A stretch of DNA of 64,000 nucleotides from Lumbricus rubellus (Eukaryota; Annelida; Clitellata; Crassiclitellata; Lumbricidae): assembly GCA_945859605.1 (NCBI GenBank), contig OX243824.1, forward strand, positions 2,699,797 to 2,763,796. Direction: 5' to 3'. A program made the position numbers and the translations under genes. Shown one piece after another: positions 42,320-53,279 of this stretch. Each line of letters begins with the position of its first letter. Within the stretch, counting starts at the first letter, position 1. The notes beneath the pieces are model-generated. The model ran no database searches, was not told the DNA's origin, and saw nothing but the letters and a program-made list of their open reading frames with translations.

Positions 42320-42916
42320 GTCGGGAATTATCGATTCTCAGTTGCATGGATCGATGCGTCTCGTTACTGGCTGTTTCCGTTCCACCCAACTGCCCTGGCT
42401 GCCAGTCCTGTCCAACATACCGCCGCCTGGACTGCGTCGCAGAGCCGCAGTGGACGCTGTGCTGACAAAGATCGAGGCCCACCCGGAGTGGCCTGTTCAC
42501 AGAGACATCTTTGATCACACAGTCTTGCGACTGAAGTCTCGCCACCCAGTTTGGCTCAACATGGACCCTGTGGATGTATCCGCAAAGTGGCGGGAGACTG
42601 GCTGTCGGCACCAGTGGTCAATCAGTCCCTAGTGGACGACCCTACTATCCGACAGCCGGGCTTCGACTGCTCACGTGACGTCTGGACCCTATTGAATCGT
42701 TTCCGCACGGGGCAAGGTCCCTGTCGCGCGATCCTGCACAAATGGGGTCTCGGGTCGTCGGCGGACTGCGAGTGCGGACAGGTGCAATCCATGGAGCACA
42801 TCGTCAACGTGTGCCCAAGGACAAAATTCAGCGGTGGCCTGCGAGCCCTGCACAACGCGGAAGAGGATGCGAGACATTGGCTGAAGTCAGAAGCGACTAG
42901 AGCACTCGCGAAATAA
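42320..42916 (+). pseudogene. LINE pol C-terminal region, frameshifted
   Basis: The first frame gives IDSQLHGSMRLVTGCFRSTQ, then LPWLPVLSNIPPPGLRRRAA, up to about 42600. A +1 frame then continues FDCSRDVWTLLNRFRTGQGP, ILHKWGLGSSADCECGQVQS and MEHIVNVCP. The CxCG...HIVxxCP zinc-knuckle-like end is typical of a further non-LTR clade (identity not assigned). One frameshift separates the two halves, and there is no reverse transcriptase core upstream. Confidence 0.8.
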
Positions 42917-42953
42917 AATAATAAGCGTCGTCTTCTTGGTCAATTGATAATTA

Positions 42954-43760
42954 TTGAATATCTCATTAATTCAACCTCAGTTCGTACTCTATCCACCCAA
43001 GTGGATAGAGTACGAACGCTTTCCTGGCATGACTTTTTCTACCACTGTGCGTGATTTGGGTGTGACCTTGGACCAGGAATTGACCCTTTCTGATCATGTG
43101 AGAAATGTATGTCGCACTTGCTTCTACCATCTTCGTCAGATTCGCTCGGTGCGTCGCTCTCTTACAACTAAAGCCGTCACTACTCTGATGCATGCATTTA
43201 TTTGCACAAGAGTTGACTATGGCAGTGCCATTTATGCGGGCTTAACTCTTTCACGCATTAACAAGTTACAATCTGTCCTTAATGCTGCAGCTCGCCTGAT
43301 TGGTGGCATTCCAAAGTTTGGGCATATATCAAGTTTTATACGGGAGGAACTGCACTGGTTGCCTATGCAAAAACGTATTGAGTTTAAGATTCTAGTGCTC
43401 ATGCGTAATTGCCTAGCAGGCCAAGCTCCTATCTATCTTATGGAACTTTGTGTGCCTGTGCTATCCATTCCAGGCCGTAGATTCCTTCGCTCTGCAACGC
43501 ATGGTGACCTGGTTGTTCCTAGGGCTCGATCTTCCACAGTGCTGCATAGAAGTTTTGCTATGGTCGGTCCGTCTTTCTGGAATAAGTTACCTATTAGTCT
43601 CCGTAATGAACTTCTTTGTCTTTCTTTGCCCCTTTTCCGCAAGCGTTTGAAAACCATTCTCTTTGACTATGGTTTGGTGTCAGGTCGGGAGCGCCTCTGA
43701 GGAGTTCTCTTGAAGTGGCGCTATATAAATGTTCAATTACAATTACAATTACAAAGTGAT
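42954..43760 (+). pseudogene. CR1/L2-like LINE thumb/C-terminus with palindromic 5' junction
   Basis: An uninterrupted 248-codon frame carries VRDLGVTLDQELTLSDHV, VDYGSAIYAGLTLSRINKLQ, EELHWLPMQKRIEFKIL, GPSFWNKLPISLRN and ends GRERL. The shared tail GGGAGCGCCTCTGAGGAGTT...GGCGCTATATAAATG and (AATTAC)n follow at 43735-43760. The catalytic domain is absent through 5' truncation. The break point is a perfect 17-bp inverted repeat (42980-42996 and 43001-43017). The intact frame suggests it is younger than the other copies. Confidence 0.9.
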
Positions 43761-43914
43761 TGTCTTTTTTCATTATTTCATTGACTTTTAGCTGACACTT
43801 TCTCATTCAATTCGTTGGCTGACTTTTTTCGTTTTTGACGACCCCTTCCATAGAGAATACGAAATTACCATGAACAATTAACACCAGATTTTGCTTGATC
43901 ATAATACGCTCTGT

Positions 43915-44856
43915 TAAGACACCTTTAAATCATTTACTGCACATGAAATATTATAATCGCTTAACCGTGTAACTTTGTCTTGTCCCTGTTTATGAAAATC
44001 ATAAGATCCCATCTGTTCAACCGGAATCACTAGTTGCACTCTGCCAGTGCTAGTCCCAAGCCTCTATAAAGAAGGGGGCGACACTAATCATCTGTGAAAT
44101 GACAACGTCGGTAAATTTGTTTGTATGTGCACTTGTTATAGCGCTCTCTACTCAGATGCTCTCCCGAATGCAGAGTGGACACTGCATCAGAGTTTGACGC
44201 CGAAGCGCTGAGCAATTGTGAGTGAAGGACCTGAACAAAGGTCCTTATACACGCGGGGAGGTATATTCGAACATCAAACCTTGCGGCTCCAAGGCAACGA
44301 TGCCACCACTACACCACCGCCCCCCACAAATAAAATAGTAATAAGCAACAAGAAACTCAGCTACGCGAGTCTCTCACCTAAAACTGAAAACATACCTCTT
44401 TACGGATTCCTGCTCTGATCTCTATCGTAACATCAATTTGAATCATCGTCGACCGGTTTCATTGCCTTTTTTAACCGTTTGAATATTGACGTGAAATCGA
44501 CATTGACTTCATCTTTTCATTGACATTGTGTTGACTGAGCGAATGCAAATGAGTTTGTGCTCAAAACTTCAACTTTTGGATGTTGTAATATTTATAGGTG
44601 GATTATAATACGACTGACATGGAAGCCATAATTTTCGAGATCATTGCTGCTGTGATTTATGGTTACAACCGATAACTATTATAATAATGATCGACACAAT
44701 AATTATTCTGTTATTCAGGAACCGAACTTTTTACGGTTTTATTATTAAATTAAACACGGTTAACTGACCCTTTTATGACAGCAACGCTTCGAGTAATCAA
44801 AACATGTAACAATTTCTAGAATTTATAAAAGCGTAGAAGAACATTTAAAGGTGTCG
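43915..44856. repeat. Repeat unit bounded by inverted modules, holding a SINE
   Basis: The reverse module AAGACACCTTTAAATC at 43915 and forward module TTTATAAAAGCG...TTTAAAGGTGTCG at 44821-44856 bound a unit paralogous to 4777-5290. A SINE at 44112-44328 splits it. The segment right of the forward module (to about 44990) recurs at 45480-45645. Confidence 0.55.
44112..44328 (-). repeat. tRNA-derived SINE copy
   Basis: In reverse: TTGTATGTGCACTTGTTATA, GCGCTCTCTACTCAGATGCT, CACTGCATCAGAGTTTGACG, CCGAAGCGCTGAGCAATTGT, then ATTCGAACATCAAACC and CACTACACCACCGCCCCCCA. Complete but mutated in the B box. Confidence 0.85.
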
Positions 44857-44984
44857 AAGCAGTGTCTTGATTTTGAACGTTTTAATGCTAAACGGTATCT
44901 TTGATTAATTCATTCATGCATTTCAATAGTTTATATAGCGCCCTTCAAGAAATTCCACCCAGTACGACCAGGGTGATGCAAATG

Positions 44985-45330
44985 GATCTTTGGGAGCTTG
45001 TGGTGGTGTCTAACAACTGCCGAAGACAGACTCAGAATAGAGCGACTGTTGTGTCGCACACGGCGTATGGGACACCTGCCTGAGGACTCTGCCAGTGCGG
45101 TGGTTAGGGCAGCTAAGGCTGATATTGACCTCTTCCGTTCAGTCAGAAGATGCGAATCTCATGTCTTGCGTTGCATTTTCTTCCCACGGACTAGACCATG
45201 CTACAATATTCGTCAACGACTAAACGACTTCTCACTGCCTGCAAAAGACGACCGCAATTTCATCCCTCGTATATTATACCGACGAGAAGAAAAATCACCC
45301 CCCCCCCCTTATGTGATTTATGGTTACAAT
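44985..45330 (+). pseudogene. LINE pol C-terminus (YNIRQRxxDFxLPxKDDRNF)
   Basis: The frame reads GSLWWCLTTAEDRLRIERLL, RRMGHLPEDSA, AKADIDLFRSVRRCESHVLR and LPAKDDRNFIPRILYRREE, then a poly-C run. The blocks WxxLTTAEDRxRIxxLL and LPxKDDRNF are the hallmark tail of one non-LTR group, also seen in reverse at 25037-25210. There is no upstream reverse transcriptase, so it is 5'-truncated. Confidence 0.8.
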
Positions 45331-45639
45331 AATCGACATATAGTTCTGTTGACCCAACAGTCGATTACTTGATGAGTTACAATTATAGGTTATTACAAAA
45401 TAATATAGTCTGTTAGCTGACCATTTTTGTGGCCCAGAATCACTAAAGAATGTAAAATATGTGCTATTTTCTCATATTTATAGGACCTTAGAACCATATT
45501 TAAGGGTGTCGAAGGAGTGCGTTTTGATTTTACGCGATACAATGTTAAACGATAATAATATCTTTGATTCATTCATTAATTCATTTCAATAACTTATGTG
45601 GCGCCCTTCAAGAAGCCCACTCAAAGACGTTCCCAGTAC

Positions 45640-45895
45640 GATCACGATGTAGCGCGGTGGGGTAGTGGGCATGCTCGTCGCCTTGCACTGCTTGCAGCCG
45701 AAACGTTGCAGGTTCGAATCCACCTCAAGTCGCCCCCGGCGATTCGAACCTTCAACCATTGGGCAAGTCCTTCACTTGCAATTGCTCAGCTTTTCGAGGT
45801 GAAACTCCGATGCAGTGTCCGCGCTGCATTATGGCGCGCTTCTGAGTAGTGAGGGATTGAAGGGGCGCTATAACAAAGGCACACACGAACAAACA
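45640..45895 (+). repeat. tRNA-derived SINE copy
   Basis: GTAGCGCGGTGGGGTAGTGG (A box), GGTTCGAATCCACC (intact B box), GATGCAGTGTCCGCGCTGCA, CTTCTGAGTAGTGAGGGATT, GAAGGGGCGCTATAACAAAG and a (CAAA)n end. Nearly complete; an internal CCCGGCGATTCGAACCTTCA segment suggests a small rearrangement. Confidence 0.85.
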
Positions 45896-46316
45896 AACAA
45901 ACAAACGGAGATATACACAGATCTCTGGGAGCCTGTGAAGCTCTGATGACTCAACCTCATGTAACAGTTTACTGGTACCTATTATAGCTAATACTGTGAA
46001 CTGTCCGGAATAAGTACTTTAGACATATAATTGTGTTAATCTTTACTTCTGGAAAATTCAAAGTCATGCGGTGTATTATAATAGAGGGCAAAACATACAG
46101 CTCAGGCACAATCTGTTGAATTAGGTTATATTGACCCAGAGTACGTGATTTCAGTTGTAATGTGTTGACGTTTGTCAGCGCAGGTGTTTAATAATCGACA
46201 AATATTAAATAATTTATACAATCTTTATATTTAGAAGCAATAACTCAAAAACTGAATAAAAATTTGATTAATATGAAAAAATTTAAACACCGCATTTAGA
46301 AAGACTTTTCATCTTT
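45896..46316. other. Gene-free stretch 3' of the SLC17 gene
   Basis: AT-rich. A weak forward module (CAGGTGTTTAATAATC) lies at about 46180 and a weak reverse one (TTTAAACACCGC) at 46280. No exon is seen. Confidence 0.4.
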
Positions 46317-46322
46317 TTATTT
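46317..46322 (-). other. Candidate poly(A) signal of SLC17 gene
   Basis: AATAAA in the minus direction lies about 435 nt beyond the stop codon. It is the first such signal I noticed downstream. Confidence 0.35.
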
Positions 46323-46447
46323 CTCTTATGTTTTTCTATGATTTACGAAGGGGAATCGATAATTAAAATACAGAACGCTCGAAGAGTCAGGACAATATAA
46401 TAATATTATTCTTCTGATAAACGTCAGACCCGAGAAATCGTTTCCAT

Positions 46448-46625
46448 AGAAACCGACTTAGGTAACAGCGACACCTAGCGAGTGCAGCCATCGATCGATT
46501 ACAACAGCGCCATCTGGAGAATCGCCACGAACTAACGATCACTGCACTTACAATCATGCTGCAACATTTCAAACGCATTGAACACACTCGCCACCTAGCG
46601 AATGCAGAGGAACGAATAACCTCCT
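46448..46625. promoter_or_regulatory. Cluster of three CTCF-like core motifs
   Basis: AGCGACACCTAGCGAG (46459), AGCGCCATCTGGAGAA (46504) and TCGCCACCTAGCGAAT (46589) lie within about 150 bp. Each fits much of the bilaterian CTCF core GCGCCMYCTRSTGG on this strand, though no copy is perfect. They sit in the 3' region of the SLC17 gene. The motif match is by eye only. Confidence 0.35.
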
Positions 46626-46756
46626 GCCATGTTACGCCAGTGCTGCATACACCAAGCGTGGGTTTCACGACCGTGGGGCAAGATACACGCAGACCCATAT
46701 AATACGAGGATCTGCAGGGTAAGGAGGGAGAGCTTCGACCACCGTCTTGGTTCCCC

Positions 46757-47506
46757 TCATACGGGTGACTCCGACAGAGACTCGTAGATCTCCAGGCTCT
46801 CCTCAGCCGGGCGGGACAACTCCGGTTTTAATGTCCTCCTCCCTGAGGCGGTCCTTTCCCTCTCTCTATCCCTATCCCTGTCCCTATCCCGCTCCCGATC
46901 CCTGTCCCTGTCGCGGTCGACGCGTGGTCGCTCCGTCTCCGACCGGTCGTGATGCCGTCCTCGCTTCCTGCTTCGCTCGTGATCGCTGCGTTGAGTGTTC
47001 GAATCCTTCTTCGATTCGTTGCTCCGTGAGCTGTTCGTCGATTTATTGCTCGCTTTACGGTTGAGTGTGTCCACATCCCCCTGCAGCCCACCGCCGATCC
47101 CAGAGGGGGTCAGGTGGTTCTGCAACCCGATGGCGTTCGACCGGGGCAACGACCCCGTCTGCAGGGCACGGAGGGCCTTTGCGTCCGCCTCCTCGGCCGC
47201 CCGTCGCAGGGTATCAGTGGCGTAGACGTCGGAGATCTTGCCGCCCCCGGTGAAGGATGGACTGCTGATGGAGCTGAGCTCCTTGACGTAGAGCGGGGTC
47301 TTGTTGTTCTGAGGGTTGGTCGCGTCGAGGGGGTCGGCGGAGAAGGGGGACTGGTCGCTGACGTCATCGTCGTCCGTGTTGCCCTGAGGGTCGTTAATCG
47401 CCCAGTCCTGGAGTTTCCCGGATCCGCAGAGAAGGAAGAAGAGCATGCTGAAGAGATAGAAGGACGCCGTCAGTAGAAACATCGTCTGCCAGCGCTCGTA
47501 TTCGTC
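46757..47506 (-). CDS. SLC17-family transporter, last coding exon with RD/RE-rich tail
   Basis: Membrane transporter of the major facilitator superfamily, SLC17 branch (vesicular glutamate transporter/sialin type; organic anion transport, probably vesicle or lysosome membrane). The exon follows acceptor TACTTTCAG (ending at 47507) in phase 0. It encodes DEYERWQTMFLLTASFYLFS, the family's last transmembrane helix with conserved W-Q-x-x-F, then LLCGSGKLQDWA, the expected GSGExQxWA end. Most relatives stop soon after; here about 200 more residues follow: an acidic part (NTDDDDVSDQSPF), an Ala/Leu stretch, a Ser/Asn/Lys-rich part and a run of Arg-Asp/Arg-Glu dipeptides at 46870-46935, ending SLSESPV and TGA at 46757. 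The tail should be cytosolic. Substrate cannot be told from these exons. Confidence 0.87.
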   Translation of the reverse strand, partial: DEYERWQTMFLLTASFYLFSMLFFLLCGSGKLQDWAINDPQGNTDDDDVSDQSPFSADPLDATNPQNNKTPLYVKELSSISSPSFTGGGKISDVYATDTLRRAAEEADAKALRALQTGSLPRSNAIGLQNHLTPSGIGGGLQGDVDTLNRKASNKSTNSSRSNESKKDSNTQRSDHERSRKRGRHHDRSETERPRVDRDRDRDRERDRDRDRDRERERTASGRRTLKPELSRPAEESLEIYESLSESPV

Positions 47507-48267
47507 CTGAAAGTAGGTCAAACGTCAGCCAATTAATGCACTGTTTATTAGGTCATTTAATTAGACATCATCATCATCATCATAAAAATTAGGTCGTCTA
47601 TTCCAGAAGCCAATCAATGCTCTGTTTATTAGGTCGTGCGAGGAATCAATCAGTTCAACGCTAATTCGTCCAGCCAATCAGTGCTCTGTTTATTAGGTCG
47701 TACGATGGATAAATCAGTTCAGCGCTCATTCTTTCAGCCAATCAGGACTTTGTTTAGCAGGTCATTTATTCAGTCACTAAACACTAGTTACAGGCCTAGT
47801 GGAGCTTACATGAAAAACAAAGCAAGAAATCGTCCTCGTGTTCTTGAATTTGAACGTTCCGCTAAAAGATAATCATAAATTGTTTCCATAGTAAAGGTCA
47901 TCCATGATTAACCATGAATAGAAAATTAATTTATCTTTCATGATGAGTATTCCATTATTAATTAACTTTCCGAAATTCCTTTATTGCAGTCATTCATAGC
48001 ATTGTTATAGTTCGGCGGTGTCATCCTTGCTTGGATTGATAAATAAACGAATGATTATTATTACACATGACATTGTGACTTAATTGTTCATTGCTATCAT
48101 TGTTCTTATTCGGTTGCTAATTTCTATATAAACCGTTACTAAAATTAATTTATGGCCAATTTCCAACGTCTTTTAAATTAGTTCGATGCTTAAAAACTTT
48201 CAGACTATTGTTCGAAAATTATAATGATTTCATATTGATCGGATAAAAGACGGAAGGACGGACTAAC

Positions 48268-48515
48268 TTCGGTGACTTCTTTGACGATGTTGTGTAGATA
48301 TGGAACAAGGAAGCTGGCCGTCGATCCGATTGCATTTGCGATTCCCATGAGAATACCAGCGTAGCGTGGAGCAATGTCGAGATGGTTGACCAGGAATCCG
48401 TTGTACTGAAAGCCACAGAAGCTGAGTCCGATCGTTATGAAGGAGATCGGACCTTGCCATTGACTGCAATCGATGAAACCCATCGCTGCTACCATGCTCG
48501 CTGGGATGATTGTAC
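48268..48515 (-). CDS. SLC17-family transporter, penultimate coding exon
   Basis: Acceptor TTGTCTGTTCAG and donor GTTAGT (48267-48262) frame a 248-nt exon, which starts two bases into a codon and ends in phase 0. It encodes TIIPASMVAAMGFIDCSQWQ, TIGLSFCGFQYNGFLVNHLD and IAPRYAGILMGIANAIGSTA, ending SFLVPYLHNIVKEVTE. The F-x-V-N-H-L-D-I-A-P-R-Y-A-x-I-L-M-G-I-x-N block is the strongest SLC17 signature and covers two late transmembrane helices. The reading frame joins exactly to both neighbours. The donor could alternatively be one of the nearby GT dinucleotides, but GTTAGT fits best. A second open frame on the other side of the donor is intron read-through. Confidence 0.93.
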
Positions 48516-48837
48516 CTGAACAGACAATAATTATGTAATTGTAATTGCAACAGTAAATGTAATGTAACTGTAGTGGTTATTGTAATCGTAATTGAGTTCA
48601 AGGTTGTTTTTAAGGAATTTTTAGAACCTTCTTTCCTTTCCCATCCTCCATAGTAAATTAATTTCAATCGGAGAACAATGACCATTTTTTTGGTAATTTT
48701 AACTGTACACGAGTGCTTCTACAACTGCACATTATGTGTACAACTGCACGCTAAGAAGCTCTGTTAATGGTTATGGTGATCGTTATAGTGCTGTTAGTGT
48801 TATTGCAAGAGTAGTTGAAGTCGTACTTGTTTAATGT

Positions 48838-49045
48838 TTGTTTGTATGTGCACTTGTTTTAGCGCTTCTTCTACTCAGAGGCGCTCTCGAATGCAGAGCG
48901 GACACTGCATCGGAGTTTCACGCCGAAGCGCTGACCAATTGTAAGTGAACGACTTGCCCAAGGTTCTTACGCAGCGAGGTGGATTCGAACCTCGAACCTT
49001 CCGGCTCCAAGGCAACGACGCCACCACTACACCACCGCGCCCCAC
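48838..49045 (-). repeat. SINE copy at left edge of duplicated block
   Basis: In reverse the full set of SINE blocks from TTGTATGTGCACTTGTTTTA to ACCACCGCGCCCCACA is present. Its paralogue at 51253-51423 in the second unit has the same flank, ATTCTTGAATGAATGAATCA, confirming that the SINE predates the duplication. Confidence 0.88.
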
Positions 49046-49218
49046 AATTCTTGACTGAATGAATCAGTTAGATACCTTTTAATAGGTTCTACCGACGATA
49101 TAAGACCGCCATTTCGTTCAAATTTGACCAGTAAATTCTTCCCATGTAACACTTCTGACACAATCCAGGTTTATAATTTAAGTCGCATAGTATAATTGTG
49201 CAAGTTGAGTATCTTTTT

Positions 49219-49680
49219 TTGTATGTGCACTTGTCATAGCGCCCCTGCGCGCTCTCCACTCATAGGCACTCCCGCCTACAGAGTGGACACTGCGTCGGAG
49301 TTTCACGCCGAAGCGCTGAGAAATTGCGAGTGAAGGACTTGCCCAAGGTCCCTGCGAAGTGGCTTGCGGTGGGATTCGAACCTGCAACATTCCGGCTGCA
49401 AGGCAACGAACATACCCACTACACTGTGGGGCGCGGTGGTCTAGTGGTGGCGTCGTTGCCTTGGAGCCGGAAGGTCCGAGGTTCGAATCCACCCTCAAGC
49501 CGCGTAAGGACCTTGGGCAAGTCCTTCACTTACAATTGCTCAGCGCTTCGGCGTGAAACTCCGATGCAGTGTCCGCTCTGCATCGGGAGCGCCCCTGAGT
49601 AGTGAGAGCTTGAAGGGTCGCTATAACAAGTGCACATACATACATACATACACCACCGCGCTCCAAAAATGTTATTGTTG
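49219..49680 (-). repeat. SINE copy split by a nested SINE
   Basis: The host copy runs TTGTATGTGCACTTGTCATA to CATACCCACTACA (49219-49430) and resumes CACCACCGCGCTCCA (49652-49667). Its paralogue at 51570-51793 is unbroken (CCCACTACACCACCGCACCC), giving the empty site. Confidence 0.9.
49431..49651 (+). mobile_element. Nested, young tRNA-derived SINE (best-preserved copy)
   Basis: GGGGCGCGGTGGTCTAGTGG (A box) and GGTTCGAATCCACC (B box) are intact. Then come GACCTTGGGCAAGTCCTTCA, CAGCGCTTCGGCGTGAAACT, GATGCAGTGTCCGCTCTGCA, GGGAGCGCCCCTGAGTAGTG, GCTTGAAGGGTCGCTATAAC and CATACATACATACA. It was inserted into another SINE after the segmental duplication, because unit 2 lacks it. The reading could serve as the family reference. 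Confidence 0.92.
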
Positions 49681-51252
49681 GTGCAATCGCAGTCGTAATA
49701 ATAATTATTGTGATCGCATTTTGTACTGTAAGTTTAATAGTATTTTTCATTGTGACCGTTATAATTGTCATGCTAATGTCAATGTGTCATCGTAACCTTA
49801 ATAACTGTCGCAACTGTAATTATAAAAAGTAATCGTAGTCGGATTTATCGATATCAAAGTTGCGGACTACATGTAGCCTAGATCTTAATTTTCATAATGA
49901 CTCTCCAAACTTCTAATTCGTGTTCTCTGCATCTAAGTTCAATGCTTCAGATTATAGGTCCACAGACTCCACACACGAGCGCTTCGCTCATACAGACTAC
50001 TGTAACAGAGGGATATTGTTAGTAAGTAGATGGCAAAGTTCATACCCGAGTATAATTATAAGCACGGGAAAAGCCATGCTAAAACGAGGAATCTCAGGAA
50101 TGGTTGAGTGTTGTTAATTAATGAAGACACGGCACTTGGCGGGTTAAACGTTACAGAGACTATTATTTTTGGTTCAGAATATTATTTTTGGCTGTGCATC
50201 GAATGAAACAACATCTTAGTGAGCGTGACAAAGACGATTGTGGACTGAATGAGACCATGTCAATGTGTTAGTTTGTACATAATCAGACCAAGAAATGAGG
50301 GTAAGACATGAGGAAGAGAGAATTCAGTTAAAATTTAATTTATGAACAAACAAAGAAATAAATAAACAAAGGAAGAAAGACTGTCAATGTAATAGAGGAA
50401 AGAAGGAAAGAAAGAATGCAATGAAGGAACATATAAAGGAAGGAAGATAGGAAAGAAGGCAGGCAGGTTGGAGAGAATTACTAGATGACTGCATGATGAA
50501 TGGATGGATGGATCCGATTTTACCAGGGTCTATGACAACAGAGGCCGTTACCCTGGACAGAAATTTGCTTGGCATGAGAATTGTAAGATAGGTGTTATAG
50601 GAAGGAGAGAAAGCATCAACATAAAACAGTAATTGTAAGCCTACGCATAGAGGGAAGGCAGGTCGGAGAGAATTACACGTACTAGATGACTGAGAGTTGG
50701 AAGATAGGCATAGAAAGGAGAGAAAGCATCAGCATAAAACAGTTGTACATGTACGTAGACAGGTGATACGAAGGAATGAGCAATTCACGTTTACTGCACC
50801 TTGTGAACCCACAACATTCGGACTATTATTACTCAACGAATACGTTGTTTTCACATAAACATACAGTGCATAATTTTATATCTATACATAGGTCTTATTA
50901 TAGTACGGTATGCATAAATATGATTGTTCTGTATAATTATAACAGTCAAACATTACAACTTTCCTGAACATACATGACAATGCGAATGCTTACAACATGC
51001 ATTTGAATTACATCTGGATGTCGTTACAGAGATGGACAGGAGGACGGAAACGCGTGATTAGAGGTAAAGATAGAGAGACAAGAGACAGCGGCAGAGGCAG
51101 AAAGAAAGAGAAAGTTGCATAGATCCAAAGTAGACAAGAGTGCTGTTGCTCAAAGAGACAGACAGACAGACAGAAAGACAGAGACAGAGAGATACAGACA
51201 GACAGACAGAGACGGGCAGACAGACAGGAACAGAAAGGAACAGTCAAACATT

Positions 51253-51423
51253 ACACTACTCAGAGGCGCTCTCGAATGCAGAGCGGACACTGCATCGGAG
51301 TTTCACGCCGAGGCGCTGAGCAATTGCGACTGAAGGACTTGCTCAAAGTCCTTACGCGGCTATGTGGATTCGAACCTCGAACCTTCCAAGACAACGACGC
51401 CACCACTACACCACCACGCCCCA
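51253..51423 (-). repeat. SINE copy, unit 2 (partner of 48838-49045)
   Basis: Its 3' end is cut off where the (GACA)n array of unit 1 joins (CAGTCAAACATTACACTACTC), marking the duplication breakpoint. Its head lacks the GGCTCCAAGG piece. Confidence 0.8.
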
Positions 51424-51569
51424 CAATTCTTGAATGAATGAATCAGTTAGATACCTTTTAATAGGTGCTACCGACAATATAAGGCCGTTATTTCGTTCAA
51501 ATTTGACACATCTGACACAAGCATAGCCTATTAATAGTTATTATTGTGCAAGTTGAGTAGGCCTATCTT

Positions 51570-51793
51570 TGTTTGTATGTGCACTAGTTATAGCGCCGAT
51601 TCAAGCAATCTACCCAGAGGCACTCCCGACTACAGAGTGGACACTTCATCGGAGTTTCACCCCGATGCGCTGAAGAATTGCGAGTGAAGGACTTGCCCAA
51701 GGTCCCTGCGAAGTGGCTTGAGGTGGGATTCGAACCTGCAACCTTCCGGCTGCAAGGCAACGAACATACCCACTACACCACCGCACCCCACAA
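51570..51793 (-). repeat. SINE copy, unit 2 (partner of 49219-49680)
   Basis: TTGTATGTGCACTAGTTATA through GATTCGAACCTGCAACCTTC to CACCACCGCACCCCACA is unbroken. It is the empty-site reference for the nested SINE. Confidence 0.85.
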
Positions 51794-53279
51794 TTGGTAT
51801 TGTTGGTGTAATCGTATAGTCATAATAATAATTTTTGTGATCGCATACTGTACAGCTAATGTTAATGTAAGTTTAATAGTATTTTTCATTGTGACCATTA
51901 TAAAAATTGTCATGCTAATGTCATCGTAACCTTAATAACTGTCGCAACTGTAATTATAAAAGGTAACCGTAGTCGGATTTATCGTAATCAAAGTTGCAGA
52001 ATAGATCTTAATTTTCATAATGACTCTCCAAACTTCTAATTCCTGTTCTCTGCAGCTTAGTTCAAGGCTTCAGATTATAGGTCCACACACGAGCGCTTCG
52101 CTCATACAGACTACTGTAACAGAGGGGTATTGCTAGTAAGTAGATGGCAAAGTTCATACCCGAGTTTAATAATTATAAGCACGGGAAAAGCTATGCTAAA
52201 ACGAGGAATCTCAGGAATGGTTGAGTGTTGTTAATTAATGAAGACACGGCACTTGGCGGGTTAAACGTTACAGAGACTATTATTTTTTATTCAGAATATT
52301 TTGGCTGTGCATCGAATGAAATAACATCTTAGTGAGCGTGACAAAGACGATTGTGGACTGATGAGATAATGTCAAATTGTCAATGTGTTTGTTTGTCCAT
52401 AATTATTAGATCAAGAAATGAGGGTAAGACAGGACGAAGAAAGAAAGTAATTAAAATAAAGATGTAAACAAATAAATAAATAAACAAAGGAAGAAAGACT
52501 GAAATAAAGAAAATGAGGGAGAACTGAATGAAGGGACGCAAAAGGAAGGAAGTAAGGAGAGAAGGCAGGTTGGAGAGAATTACTAGATGACTGCATGATG
52601 GATGGATGGATCCGATTTGACCAGGGTCTATGTCTCTATGACAACAGAGGCCGTTACCCTGGACAGAAATGTGCTTGGCATGAGAATTGTAAGATGTGTA
52701 TTATACATTGTAGGAAGGAGAGAAAGCATGAACATAAAACAGTTGTAAGCCTACGTGTATTATAATATAGGGAAAGCAGGTTGGAGAGAATTACACGTAC
52801 TAGATGACTGAACGTTGCAAGATAGGTATCATAGGAAGGAGAGAAAGCACCAACATAAAACAGTTGTACGTAGACAGGTGATACGAAGGAATGAGCAATA
52901 CGTTTAGGCTACATTGTACATAACTGCACCTTGTGAACCCACAACATTCGGACTATTATTACTCAACGAATACGTTGTTTTCACATAAACATACAGTGCA
53001 TATATCTATACATAGGTTTTATATAGTACGGTATGTATAAAATATGATTATTCTGTATAATTATAACAGTCAAACATTACAACTTTCATGAACATAATGC
53101 GAATGCTTACAACATGCATCTGAGTTACCTCTGGATGTTGTTAGTGAGATGGACCGAAGGACGGACGAACGGACGTTGAAACGCGTGATTAGAGATACAG
53201 ATAGAGAGAAAAGTGACAGAGGTAGAGGCAGAAAGAAAGAGAGAGAAAGTTACGTAGATCCAAAGTAGACAAGAGTGTT

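Larger units (their letters stand above)
48870..51250. repeat. Tandem segmental duplication, unit 1
   Basis: It runs from CTACTCAGAGGCGCTCTCGA to the (GACA)n array. Markers repeated in unit 2 include CACGGGAAAAGC, AAAACGAGGAATCTCAGGAA, GAAGACACGGCACTTGGCGG, CACAACATTCGGACTATTAT, TACTCAACGAATACGTTGTT and GATCCAAAGTAGACAAGAGT. Offset is about 2,385 bp at the left edge. Unit 1 carries an extra nested SINE. Confidence 0.9.

Noticed and set aside
49431..49651. Genuine tRNA gene call from the intact A and B boxes
   Set aside because: No cloverleaf fold; the body and tail match a multi-copy SINE.
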